The notes under the pieces are model-generated. The model was not told where the DNA came from. It made no database searches and saw only the letters and a list, made by a program, of their open reading frames with translations. Of a DNA stretch of 53,492 nucleotides, positions 8,987-18,036 are shown one piece after another. The first letter of the stretch is position 1, and every line of letters begins with the position of its first letter. The translations under genes and the position numbers were made by a program. The stretch is taken from contig JABMQQ010000233.1 in the NCBI GenBank assembly GCA_013202495.1, positions 1 through 53,492 of the forward strand, given 5' to 3'. This DNA is from Fidelibacterota bacterium (GTDB lineage Bacteria; Fidelibacterota; UBA8477; JABMPR01).

Positions 8987-9061
8987 ATGAGTATTGTAGA
9001 TTGGAGTTCTGTTAACTACATTCATCCACATCTAACGATTCTGAACTACTGGCTTTTTTGA
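8987..9061 (+). CDS. Possible 24-residue small ORF with good ribosome site
   Basis: The gap after the EamA gene holds AGGAG at 8978-8982, four bases before an ATG, followed by 24 sense codons (starts MSIVDWSSVNYIH, ends NYWLF) and TGA. The ribosome site is better than for many real genes here. The peptide has no recognisable feature and could be a leader peptide, a microprotein or chance. Downstream at 9071-9086 is a short stem, GTTCC/GGAAC. Confidence 0.25.
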   Translation: MSIVDWSSVNYIHPHLTILNYWLF

Positions 9062-9104
9062 ATGGTGAACGTTCCTCAAGGGGAACAATTGTAGGGATGG
9101 CTTG

Positions 9105-9314
9105 ATGCAACATAGTAATTGGCAATGTCCAAAATGTAAAAATAATGAATATGAAACCGGTCAGTTTGCAGCAACTGGTGGTGGGCTTTCAAAAATATTT
9201 GATGTCCAGAATAAAAAGTTTACCACAGTTACTTGTACGAATTGTAAGTATACAGAAATTTATAAATCCGAGACCAGCTCTCTTGGTAATATACTGGACT
9301 TGTTTACAAACTAG
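9105..9314 (+). CDS. Zinc-ribbon protein (COG3478-like)
   Basis: 69 residues with two CxxC knuckles (CPKC near the N-terminus, CTNC near residue 45) forming a predicted zinc ribbon, and the intervening GQFAATGGGLSKIFDVQNKKF typical of small nucleotide/nucleic-acid-binding proteins of the COG3478 type. I use ATG 9105, which has AGGG eight bases upstream, over the in-frame TTG at 9102. It is cytosolic and its precise role is unknown. Confidence 0.75.
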   Translation: MQHSNWQCPKCKNNEYETGQFAATGGGLSKIFDVQNKKFTTVTCTNCKYTEIYKSETSSLGNILDLFTN

Positions 9315-9385
9315 TTTTAAGTTCGACTTTTCAGTGATACTTAAAACTGGACATTTTAATTAATCTAATTGCTTGAGAGGAAAGC

Positions 9386-9811
9386 ATGAGCCTAATAGAT
9401 CTATTTGCCGCGGCAATCACAGTTGTTTTGTTTATTATTTTAGCCTACAAAATTTATAATAATACCAAACAGATGCGGGGTACCCTGAAGAAATCTAGGA
9501 GTGGCAAAGCCGACGACATCATGCACGAATTTATGGATCAACCAGTATTGTGGGCCAAGCTATCCAAAGGTCTTGAAGCCAGTGGCCCAGATGAAGAGCT
9601 TAGTATGACCCTCATGGTTAATGCGGCATTCCAGGGTTTTGAGGCTCAGTGCGAAGAAGCCGAGACTGGAACGCTAGATGAGAATGAGATTCTCGCGTTG
9701 GAGGAAGGTGTTCATAGAATATGCGCCATGCCTGGTGTGGCTAAATATATGGCTGACCTGAAGCCAGATTTCTCTCAGAGGCTGCTAAATATTATTGATC
9801 AAAAATCGTAG
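9386..9811 (+). CDS. Membrane-anchored hypothetical protein
   Basis: 141 residues: one N-terminal membrane helix (LIDLFAAAITVVLFIILAYKIY), then a basic stretch and a soluble, helix-rich, acidic cytoplasmic domain. The ATG is preceded by GAGAGGAAAGC, a good ribosome site. I do not recognise the soluble domain. It lies upstream of the AddAB gene, separated by 82 bp. Confidence 0.55.
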   Translation: MSLIDLFAAAITVVLFIILAYKIYNNTKQMRGTLKKSRSGKADDIMHEFMDQPVLWAKLSKGLEASGPDEELSMTLMVNAAFQGFEAQCEEAETGTLDENEILALEEGVHRICAMPGVAKYMADLKPDFSQRLLNIIDQKS

Positions 9812-9893
9812 CCACATCTCTATTTTATATCTGCACAGATTGTCCCAATTTATTAAAACCTTAAACAGCTTTACACTCTAAAAATAAAACAGC

Positions 9894-12800
9894 ATGAGTA
9901 TTGATTTAAGCAAAGTATTTGATCTCAATAAAAACATATTTATTGAGGCTTGTGCCGGTGCTGGGAAGACCTGGCTGCTTTCAAAACGCTACTCCACGAT
10001 CATGAATGATTTTGCGAGGCAGCATGAAACTTCGCTTTCAAAGAAAGATGCTTCAAATATTCTGGTTATCACCTTTACCCGCAAAGCCGCAGCAGAAATG
10101 GCTGGACGCATTTATGAAGACTTGAATAAGCTGCTCAATGACGAAGCTCTGGACAATGTAGATCCTGATTTTGGTTCCTTTCTGCGATCTGCTTCCGAAA
10201 ATACCAAAATGCATTTGCGTTCCACATTTTCCAAAAATGCCATTTCAACCATCGATTCATTTTGTGCTCAAATCCTAAGAGAACAGGCGGAGCGGCTGGA
10301 TATTGATCCTGAATTCAGAATTCAAGATGAAGCTGACACACAACGCATGGAGTTGGAAACCTGGGAGAAATACTTGGGGGATTGCAGTCGTAATGGTGAC
10401 GAAGATTTAAAGATTCTACTGGATCATCTTTCTGTGCGGCACATAAGCGAGTATGTGAAAAAGTTTCAGTCCAATGCCCAATTGATGGTGGGATGGTTGG
10501 AACACCACAGTAGCACATCTCCTGAGGATCTCCAGTCTGAATTCAAATTGAGGCACCCTTTGCCAGATGCTCTGGCGGAGATTGAGCCAGCCCTCATTCA
10601 CTTGCTGGATGGTCTTCCGACAGCTGATGAGATGTTGGATAGCAATCATTCCCAGTATCAGTCACTCCGAGATCTCCTGGAACTTCTGAGCAATCCCATT
10701 GAAGATGATTATCGCTACAGTCAAGAGCTCATAGAGTATGTGCGTCGTATCGCCTTAACCAAAGACCGCAAAAATTATTTGAAGCGACCTTCCGTTCCAT
10801 CAAATGTCTGGCCAGAGGATTTTAAGGACGAGATCAGGGCTCGTTTAAGAGACTTTAAGGATAAGGCTGAACAGCTGTTCCCCTATGAAACCCTGATGCA
10901 TGAGATCCCCAGCGTGTGGGATATAGAAGCCTGTCTGGTAAATCACCATTTTGCAAAATTCTTTCAAGGCTATTGGGGTGCTCTGAATCAACGCCTGAAG
11001 CGTGAAGGCATATTGAGCTTTAACGAAGTCATGCTGAAAACCAGAGAAATTCTCAGGGATGAGCAGATAGCTGCACTTTATGGTCAACGATATCAGCACA
11101 TCTTGTTTGATGAGTTCCAGGACACCAATGATGTGCGTTGGGATATTGTAAGACTCATCGCAGAATCTGGCCAGGGTGTCCTTCGCAATCAGGGTCTCTT
11201 TATAGTGGGGGATACCAAGCAGTCCATCTATCGATTCAACCAGGCCGATGTCCAAGTCATGAATCGAGTGAGGAATATCATTGATAAGGGTGATGGGTGG
11301 GTTCTTACTGCCGACGAAACCTATCGTTCATCTCAAAAATATGTGAGCGGAGTTATCAACCCATTGATCAGTTCAGCCTTCCCTGGTGAAGAGGATCGTG
11401 ACAAGGTAGAATTATATGAGACTGTCTTTAGGCCAACTAATGCAGCTAAAAGCACATTAAAAGATGACGGTTATATAGATATATCCCGTTGTACTGTCAG
11501 TGTTGTGCTGGATGATGAAGCATCCAGAGGCTCGGCAGTCGATATATACAAGACAGCTGATCTGACTCTGGATTGGCTGGATTGGGTAAAACAAAATAAG
11601 CTGGAGCCTGAGAGCGGACCTTCGGTTGGCATTCTATTGAGATCGTTCACACCCATTCTGGATTACATTCGCATTTTCACCAGCAAGGGTATAGAGTTTG
11701 AAGTTTTATCGAGTAAAGGTTTGTTTGAACAACAAGAGAGCTATGACATCTACCATTTGATTAGCGTATTGGTCAATCTACTTGATGACCAGGCTCTAGT
11801 GGGAATTTTACGCAGTCCATTCTTTGTGATGAAGGATGAGGATATTCAACGCTTAAAAGATGTAGCCAAAGATCGCACCAGCTCCGGCTGGGTCTGGAAT
11901 GGATTAAAACAGTTGCATCCAGAAATATGTGATACTCTGAGAGACTGGCAACAGGCCAGTGCCCGGGAGCCCCTGGATCGGCTCATAGAGAAAATTATCT
12001 CTGAAGACGAAAGACGACTGTCCTGGATATCTGAAACAGGTGGGGTGCTACGTTTGGCAAATCTGGATCGAATTATTCTCATGGTGCATCAGCTTTCGCT
12101 CGATGGTCTGGGTATCAGAGAAATTCATGAATACTTCAAATTCCAGATTCAACATGGTGATGCCTCACAGGCCGAACTTCCAGGAGCGGCCAGGGTTCAA
12201 ATTTTAACGATACACAAGGCTAAGGGACTGGAATATCCTGTGGTCCTTTTACCTGGCCTGCAATCACCCATACCCTCAGATAGAAGCGGTGTGTTTATTG
12301 GTCGTCATGAGGGTGACTGGCAGGCCGGTATTACTTTGGACTCAAAAAGAGCCAGTCACAAAACATGGATGCATGAGCAGATTAAGGAGCAAACCAAGGC
12401 TGAAGAAGAGGCCGAAGATAAAAGACTGTTCTATGTTGCTGTGACCCGAGCCAAGTTCGGCGTTGGTTTTATTGCCAAAATCAAACCAGACATAAAAGCG
12501 CCTGCCACTTCCCGCTGGGGCAGATATCTGCAACCCGTCTTCGACCTGGAGCTAGATAAGGATTTGGCTCTTAACGATCCCCATGCATTGCAAAAGGAAT
12601 GGCAGGCCAGATCAACGGCATCTGTGACTTACGATCTGACCGCAGGGTCGGATATTCTGCTTTCCGAAGCTGGGCGATCCGTTTCTACGGCAGCTGATAT
12701 CACTCAAATAGATCCAGTCATGCAGTCCCTGGTTTATAGTGAAATTTCTCCTCACACCATCATGAAGTGGATGGATAAAAAGAAATATGCTGGAGCTGAT

Positions 12801-15800
12801 GAAGGTCAACTGGGTGATGATCTGGACCTGGAAACAGCACCTAAAACTTTTGGATTACTCCTGCACCGAGCGATGGAAATGGAATGGTTTATTCCAGAAA
12901 ACTATGTGGACCAGATTCGACTTTTTCTTGAAGACGGCAATGTGATTGAAGCTGAAACTCAGAATCAATTTATTGAGGATCTTACAGACTGTCTTGAGAT
13001 ATACCGTAAGAGTCAGTTGGCGCAAAAGATATCAAGTCTTGATCCAATCAATAAATTACCAGAGTTACCTGTCTTTGGATTCCTGAAGAACAACACCCAT
13101 ATTTTTAAGGTTTCAGGTATTATTGATCTGCTATATCAAAGTGGAGATGAGTGGATTGTTCTCGATTACAAAACAGATAAAGAAGTTCCCCATGTGGACC
13201 AGTTGAAGCAGCATGCCTATTGGTACCAGATTCAGACCTATCTGTGGATGCTTAAGTATTTGTATGGGATAGAGGCACGTGGAGAACTTTATTTTAATCG
13301 TTTTGATACACTGATTCCTATAGCCTTTGATGAGGATCGATACTTTGCCAGTCTGGCTACCTATGAACATGGACGAGGTTTAAAACCAGTATTGCCTGGT
13401 GCTCAAGACATAAACCCCAGCTTGACCAAAGTTTTAGAGCGTCAGGATGATCTGGCAGAAATGCTCATCATAGAGCCAACAAAAAATAGTGGCGAGTTGT
13501 TAGCTCAATCACTGGCGAAGGCTGGACTCAATCACCCCAGACTGCAAATTATGACACTGGGTGAAGTTCGCAAAATGACCGAGCCTGCTGGTCGCAGACT
13601 GACACCTTATCTGACACGTTTAGGTATTGCTCAACTCTCTGGGAAACGGTTGCAATGGGGTGTAGTCAATCGTCTGGCCGAAGCTTTCTATAAAGCGACT
13701 GGGGGTGAGGGTGTCGTGGATGGGAAACAGGAACTTTTTGCTGAATTTTTAGGGTGGTGTGAGAAGCAATCCATACAGACTCCTGGTCAAAATTCTGATT
13801 TAAAGCATCTTCCTAGTTCCAGGAAGATCATAGTGAACTCAATCCATTCCACATCTCCTTCGGATTATGATTTCTTAAAAGCGCTTGCTGATGATCATGA
13901 CCTCATATTTTTTGATCCTCTCAGAGATAGCCAGCCAGTATCAGGATTTGATATGTCCATTGAGGCTTGGATGTCTCAGGAGGAAATGCCCTCCAAGGAT
14001 AAGCGTCATAGCTACACACCCTGCTTTTCCATTTATGAAGAAGCGGTCCTGGTGGGAGATCAGATTAGACAACTGATCAAGGACAATGTGGCACCAGCCG
14101 ACATCCGGATTGCTGTCTCCTCCATGGAACGCTATGTCCCGGCCATTAAGAGGGTCTTTGACCAACAGGGTATTTCGGTGCGTCTGAGTAAACGTGAACC
14201 CGTTATGGAAAGACCAGTCACCCAACTGGCTTTCGCACTTATTCAGGGGCGACTCCGGCAGCAGGTTTCCTGGGATATGGCCATGTCTGTCTGGCTCCAC
14301 CCCCTGGTCATTCCCAGTGGGGCAGATGGCTATGCGAGATTAAAACTTGATATTGAAATGCGAAAGCTTGGGGTCACCCAGGTGAGTGAAACTCTTCCGG
14401 AGCTGGTCACACATCCCAAACTCCAAGAAACAGCGAAAGAACTGCTTCATTTTCTATCTGAGACCTGGCACACAGGACAGCCCCTGGGTTTAGTGGACGC
14501 TGCTGACTGGTTGGTCGAGATACTTAAGAATTTCCAGTTTGCCCATCGTTTGGATGCCGGTAGTGTAGCCTCCAAATCCTATACCTCATTGAAGAATGCC
14601 ATTCTCGGTTTAAGTAAGGATTGGAAGAGATATTTAAGTCGCAAGGGGAGTCTTGCTGATCTGAATCGAGAATTGAGAGAGCGTTTGCGGGGAGTGGAAG
14701 TGGCCTCATCCAGCCAGGGTTTTGGTATTGATGTCATCTCCCTGTTGGATACATTGAATCTGAAGTCTGGTCATCTATTTGTCATGGGTCTTACGGAGGG
14801 ACAATTCCCCCTGACCATGAATACGAATCCGTATTTAAAGGCTGCTTCTCTCAACCCCTGGTTTCTCAATCTATATTTATTCAAGCAGTGGCTCAGTTTC
14901 CCCAGTGGTCAACTTCACCTCTCTGCACCGTCAAGGAATGCTGATGGAGCAGTGCTCCAGGAAAGTACCTTCTGTCAATATTTAGAGAAATTGGAATATC
15001 CAACTCTCACTACCCTGACACAGGACCAACAATACATTCAACTCTCAGGAAAGCGCTTCGCGACACCAAATTCTCAACGTCGAATTCGACACAATCAGTT
15101 GCAGCAAACCACAGGTCAAGGGGCGTGGCAGGGAAAACTGTACGATCATGATATCAGTGAATTTGATCATATCTCGGCTTCAGCGTTTGACGAACTGATT
15201 AAATGTCCACAACGATATTGGTATAGTCGCAAACTTCGATTGGAAGCTGCTGAAACCAATATTGCAGAACGTGAGGAAATTGAAGTGGGCAATCTGGTCC
15301 ACAAGGTTCTGGAGCGCTTTGGACGAGATGGTGGCTTTTTATTGGCCAATGATAATTTCCCTGCAGCCCTTCAAAAATTAGAGGAGATCGCCACCGCACT
15401 GTTGCATGAAAAGGAAATCGATCTTGATGCTGATCTGCTCCATAATAAATGGGGTGAGTTATATTTCAGAAACTTCCAGGATGTAGAACAAAACCTGATT
15501 GCTGCCATGCTGAAAATGGAGCTTGATGTGTTACCGGTATTCCGTGATGTTGGACTCCATGAGCAAGCATTTGGGGATGCTGAGGATGAGCAATCCTGGC
15601 CTGCATATAAAATTGAAGGGAACTCCATAAAACTATCCCTCCTGGGAAAAATTGATCGTGTTCTGGTGTCTGGAAAGCATGTCTGGGCAACTGACTATAA
15701 AACCGGCAAAGTTGATATTAAAGAAAGCAAAGAGCTATGGACCAGCCAGATGCTGTTTTATTATCTGGTTCTCAAGTCACAATATCCTGGGAGTGATGTT

Positions 15801-16097
15801 GTTTTAACTTATGAGCAGATCAAGGGATACAGAGACAATGCGATTGGGCTAAAGGGGTATGTTGGCGATGTTGACTCTGATCATCCCGTGATGGATACGC
15901 TGCCATCTCGTTCAAAGGCAATCGTGGCTATTGGTGGTGAGGCAGACTGGACGGTTGATCGAATAAAAGCTGAGACGCTTCGCTATGCACAGGCCCTGGC
16001 GGACAACCATTTCCCATTAACAACGCGAGAAGAGAAGCATGCCTGTGCCTATTGTCCTTATGATAGAATTTGCAGGAAGACTGCATTACCTAGGTAA
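9894..16097 (+). CDS. Single-chain AddAB-type helicase-nuclease (AddA-AddB fusion)
   Basis: One uninterrupted 2067-residue frame. Residues 1 to ~1165 are AddA. This part is a UvrD/SF1A helicase with Walker A Lys25 (ACAGAGKT), motif Ia TFTRKAAAEMA, Walker B DEFQD at 406-410, GDTKQSIYRF, motif V TIHKAKG at 772-778 and motif VI FYVAVTRAK around 846-854, followed by a PD-(D/E)xK nuclease (LDYKTDKE, Asp1091/Lys1093). Residues ~1190 to 2067 are AddB-like. This part is an inactive helicase with no Walker A and a RecC/AddB-type MGLTEGQFP segment, then a second nuclease (TDYKTGK, Asp1934/Lys1936) framed by an iron-sulphur staple: Cys1771 and Cys2051-x2-Cys2054-x5-Cys2060. Together these would process double-strand ends for recombination. 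The halves are normally separate subunits of ~1000-1200 residues each. An in-frame ATG at codon 1190 could allow internal initiation. Confidence 0.9.
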   Translation: MSIDLSKVFDLNKNIFIEACAGAGKTWLLSKRYSTIMNDFARQHETSLSKKDASNILVITFTRKAAAEMAGRIYEDLNKLLNDEALDNVDPDFGSFLRSASENTKMHLRSTFSKNAISTIDSFCAQILREQAERLDIDPEFRIQDEADTQRMELETWEKYLGDCSRNGDEDLKILLDHLSVRHISEYVKKFQSNAQLMVGWLEHHSSTSPEDLQSEFKLRHPLPDALAEIEPALIHLLDGLPTADEMLDSNHSQYQSLRDLLELLSNPIEDDYRYSQELIEYVRRIALTKDRKNYLKRPSVPSNVWPEDFKDEIRARLRDFKDKAEQLFPYETLMHEIPSVWDIEACLVNHHFAKFFQGYWGALNQRLKREGILSFNEVMLKTREILRDEQIAALYGQRYQHILFDEFQDTNDVRWDIVRLIAESGQGVLRNQGLFIVGDTKQSIYRFNQADVQVMNRVRNIIDKGDGWVLTADETYRSSQKYVSGVINPLISSAFPGEEDRDKVELYETVFRPTNAAKSTLKDDGYIDISRCTVSVVLDDEASRGSAVDIYKTADLTLDWLDWVKQNKLEPESGPSVGILLRSFTPILDYIRIFTSKGIEFEVLSSKGLFEQQESYDIYHLISVLVNLLDDQALVGILRSPFFVMKDEDIQRLKDVAKDRTSSGWVWNGLKQLHPEICDTLRDWQQASAREPLDRLIEKIISEDERRLSWISETGGVLRLANLDRIILMVHQLSLDGLGIREIHEYFKFQIQHGDASQAELPGAARVQILTIHKAKGLEYPVVLLPGLQSPIPSDRSGVFIGRHEGDWQAGITLDSKRASHKTWMHEQIKEQTKAEEEAEDKRLFYVAVTRAKFGVGFIAKIKPDIKAPATSRWGRYLQPVFDLELDKDLALNDPHALQKEWQARSTASVTYDLTAGSDILLSEAGRSVSTAADITQIDPVMQSLVYSEISPHTIMKWMDKKKYAGADEGQLGDDLDLETAPKTFGLLLHRAMEMEWFIPENYVDQIRLFLEDGNVIEAETQNQFIEDLTDCLEIYRKSQLAQKISSLDPINKLPELPVFGFLKNNTHIFKVSGIIDLLYQSGDEWIVLDYKTDKEVPHVDQLKQHAYWYQIQTYLWMLKYLYGIEARGELYFNRFDTLIPIAFDEDRYFASLATYEHGRGLKPVLPGAQDINPSLTKVLERQDDLAEMLIIEPTKNSGELLAQSLAKAGLNHPRLQIMTLGEVRKMTEPAGRRLTPYLTRLGIAQLSGKRLQWGVVNRLAEAFYKATGGEGVVDGKQELFAEFLGWCEKQSIQTPGQNSDLKHLPSSRKIIVNSIHSTSPSDYDFLKALADDHDLIFFDPLRDSQPVSGFDMSIEAWMSQEEMPSKDKRHSYTPCFSIYEEAVLVGDQIRQLIKDNVAPADIRIAVSSMERYVPAIKRVFDQQGISVRLSKREPVMERPVTQLAFALIQGRLRQQVSWDMAMSVWLHPLVIPSGADGYARLKLDIEMRKLGVTQVSETLPELVTHPKLQETAKELLHFLSETWHTGQPLGLVDAADWLVEILKNFQFAHRLDAGSVASKSYTSLKNAILGLSKDWKRYLSRKGSLADLNRELRERLRGVEVASSSQGFGIDVISLLDTLNLKSGHLFVMGLTEGQFPLTMNTNPYLKAASLNPWFLNLYLFKQWLSFPSGQLHLSAPSRNADGAVLQESTFCQYLEKLEYPTLTTLTQDQQYIQLSGKRFATPNSQRRIRHNQLQQTTGQGAWQGKLYDHDISEFDHISASAFDELIKCPQRYWYSRKLRLEAAETNIAEREEIEVGNLVHKVLERFGRDGGFLLANDNFPAALQKLEEIATALLHEKEIDLDADLLHNKWGELYFRNFQDVEQNLIAAMLKMELDVLPVFRDVGLHEQAFGDAEDEQSWPAYKIEGNSIKLSLLGKIDRVLVSGKHVWATDYKTGKVDIKESKELWTSQMLFYYLVLKSQYPGSDVVLTYEQIKGYRDNAIGLKGYVGDVDSDHPVMDTLPSRSKAIVAIGGEADWTVDRIKAETLRYAQALADNHFPLTTREEKHACAYCPYDRICRKTALPR

Positions 16098-16114
16098 AAA
16101 TATTTTTATTATTG

Positions 16115-16150
16115 ATATCCAGGCTGGGATTCGAATCCCAGCCTAGATAT
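16115..16150. terminator. Perfect-core palindrome between convergent genes, likely bidirectional terminator
   Basis: Two 17-nt arms (16115-16131 and 16134-16150) pair with one mismatch around a 2-nt centre; the core AGGCTGGGATT/AATCCCAGCCT is perfect. It lies between the ends of the AddAB gene (plus) and the Uup gene (minus). There is no long U-run, but the AT-rich stretch before it (TATTTTTATTATTG) would give one for the minus direction. The right arm is also the first copy of a tandem repeat. Confidence 0.55.
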
Positions 16151-16200
16151 GCAACGAATCCCAGCCTGGATATTCAACGAACCCCAGCCTGGATATTCAT
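16132..16200. repeat. Three 23-bp tandem repeats
   Basis: Three head-to-tail units at 16132-16154, 16155-16177 and 16178-16200. All begin CGAAYCCCAGCCT and continue with RGATATKCAW. Units 1 and 2 differ at two positions and units 2 and 3 at two. An inverted copy of the conserved part lies immediately upstream (16115-16131), making a hairpin with unit 1. They fill the gap between two convergent genes. Confidence 0.9.
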
Positions 16201-16206
16201 ACATGT

Positions 16207-18015
16207 CTATCCCTCAAGTTTTGAGATAGCTTCCCCAAGGGACTCCCAATCCTCCAACAGAGATTCAAGTTCAAGATTTAGCTTTTCAATAGCAATTGAA
16301 AGCTCCCCAAGTTTAGCGGGATCAGTGGCATTTTCAGGATTATGAAGTTCTGCTTCCAGGGCTGACTTGTTTAATTCAGCCTTATCAATATCCCGTTCAG
16401 TTTTATTAAATGTTTTGCGTAAAGTTTTAAGTTGCTGGTGTCGCAGTTTGTTGTTGCTGGGGTTGCGAACTTCTATTGGTTCATCAATGTTGGTTAATGA
16501 CTTTTGATAGTTGGTTAATTGGTAGGTGTCAGCAAAGACCTTTACAGTCCCATCGCCAGCAAGGTAGATGATCTCATCGCAAACTCGGTCCATTAAATAG
16601 CGATCATGCGTGATCAAGAGGAGAGCGCCGTTAAACTCCAGTAGACTCTCTTCAAGCACTTCCAGTGTAGGAATGTCAAGATCGTTCGTAGGCTCATCCA
16701 GTATGAGAATCTCAGCCGTTTCCAACATAATCTTGGCCAGCAGTACACGGGCTCTTTCTCCACCTGACAATTGTGATATGGGGAGTTCCAACTGCTCTTT
16801 CTGGAATAAAAACTTCTTGGCCCAGGCGCTAACGTGGAGGGGACTTCCATGGAAAATCACTGTATCACCATCAGGAGCCAGAGCACGTTTGAGTGACAAT
16901 TTCTCATTAGGGAGATGACGCGACTGATCAAGGGTAACCAGATTAACCCCTTGTGTTATTTCAACCTCACCAGTATCGGTGTCCAACTGCCCGCGAAGGA
17001 CATCTATAAGACTACTCTTACCACTTCCGTTGACACCCATAATGCCGATTTTCATCCGAGGGGAAAGAAAAAGTTCGAGATCTTTAAACAGTATTTGACC
17101 CCCTCTAGTTTTGCTAATTCCCCTGGCATGGAGAAGTTTTTTTGAGCGACGGTTGCCGGCTTCAAATTTTAGCCCAGCCTCAGTCTGCAGGTTATTCCGT
17201 TGTTTTAATTCTGAAAGATCATCAATCATATCATAGGCCTTGTCGACACGGTATTGGGCTTTGGTCGTACGTGCTTTGGGTCCATGACGCAGCCAGTCGA
17301 TTTCCCGCCTTACTTTATTTGACAACGCTTCTTCTTCCACGCGCTGATCGTTTAGAATCTTTTCCTGATCCTGGAGAAATTGAGAATAGTTGCCTTTGAC
17401 TTTCAGGTATCCCTGCTTATAGCGTCGATCAAGATCCATGATGCGATTGCAGGTATTCTCCAGAATAAAGCGGTCGTGACTGATCAATATGAATGCAAAT
17501 TTCGCTTGTTGGAGAAACGATTCCAGCCAGAGAATACCTTGGAGATCAAGATGGTTTGTCGGTTCATCCAGGAGCACCAAATCATTATCCTGTGCAAGAA
17601 TGCAGGCCAGCGCGACACGTTTTTTCCAACCCCCTGAAAGGGTACTTGAGATCTTATCAAGATCTGAGAACTGCATTTGCTCCTGGATATCTTTGAGCTG
17701 TTTCTGTCTCTCCCAGTTCTCGAGGTGATCTGGAAAATGGTGAGAGATGATATCTCTTATGGACAGTTCCTCATCAAAGACATCAGTTTGGGGGAGATAC
17801 GAAATGCGGATACCGGAGCTGAAAGATATGTCACCGCTATCAATTTGTTCTAGGCTGGCCAGGATTTTCAGGAGGGTTGATTTGCCAGCACCATTGGGAC
17901 CGATGAGACCAATGCGTTCACCGGAGTGGATGTTGACGGACAGGTTCTTAAACAGGAGAGTATTACTGTAAGATTTATGGATACTTTGAGTGGAAATGAG
18001 TGTAGTTGGGGTCAT
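16207..18015 (-). CDS. uup: ABC-F family ATPase, Uup-like
   Basis: Cytosolic, non-transport ABC protein thought to act on the ribosome and, for Uup, to affect replication fork or transposon-excision phenotypes. Two ABC cassettes are present: Walker A Lys45 (GPNGAGKST), signature LSGGWKKR and Walker B ending LLDEPTNHLD (Glu150); then Walker A Lys332 (GVNGSGKSS), signature LSGGERAR and LDEPTNDLD. Between them lies an ABC-F interdomain linker with the WLRHGPKARTT motif at about 240-250. The C-terminal ~80 residues are a charged coiled coil, as in Uup. The LSGGW and NDLD details favour Uup over EttA or YheS. It starts 21 bp after the CHAD gene and probably shares a transcript with it. Confidence 0.9.
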   Translation of the reverse strand: MTPTTLISTQSIHKSYSNTLLFKNLSVNIHSGERIGLIGPNGAGKSTLLKILASLEQIDSGDISFSSGIRISYLPQTDVFDEELSIRDIISHHFPDHLENWERQKQLKDIQEQMQFSDLDKISSTLSGGWKKRVALACILAQDNDLVLLDEPTNHLDLQGILWLESFLQQAKFAFILISHDRFILENTCNRIMDLDRRYKQGYLKVKGNYSQFLQDQEKILNDQRVEEEALSNKVRREIDWLRHGPKARTTKAQYRVDKAYDMIDDLSELKQRNNLQTEAGLKFEAGNRRSKKLLHARGISKTRGGQILFKDLELFLSPRMKIGIMGVNGSGKSSLIDVLRGQLDTDTGEVEITQGVNLVTLDQSRHLPNEKLSLKRALAPDGDTVIFHGSPLHVSAWAKKFLFQKEQLELPISQLSGGERARVLLAKIMLETAEILILDEPTNDLDIPTLEVLEESLLEFNGALLLITHDRYLMDRVCDEIIYLAGDGTVKVFADTYQLTNYQKSLTNIDEPIEVRNPSNNKLRHQQLKTLRKTFNKTERDIDKAELNKSALEAELHNPENATDPAKLGELSIAIEKLNLELESLLEDWESLGEAISKLEG

Positions 18016-18036
18016 GAGGAATATGAGTACTCTATT

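Noticed and set aside
13461-16097. Separate addB gene starting at internal ATG (codon 1190)
   Set aside because: There is no stop before it, the frame is continuous and only a weak ribosome site precedes it, so the data support one fused gene. Internal initiation remains possible and is noted.
16121-16145. tRNA T-arm-like sequence (TTCGAAT with flanking GGG/CCC)
   Set aside because: Position 53 would be A facing C, and no acceptor, D or anticodon arm can be built upstream (coding sequence) or on the other strand. It is explained by the palindrome and tandem repeats.
16132-16200. Possible CRISPR array
   Set aside because: The three 23-bp units are directly adjacent with no spacers, and no cas gene is present.
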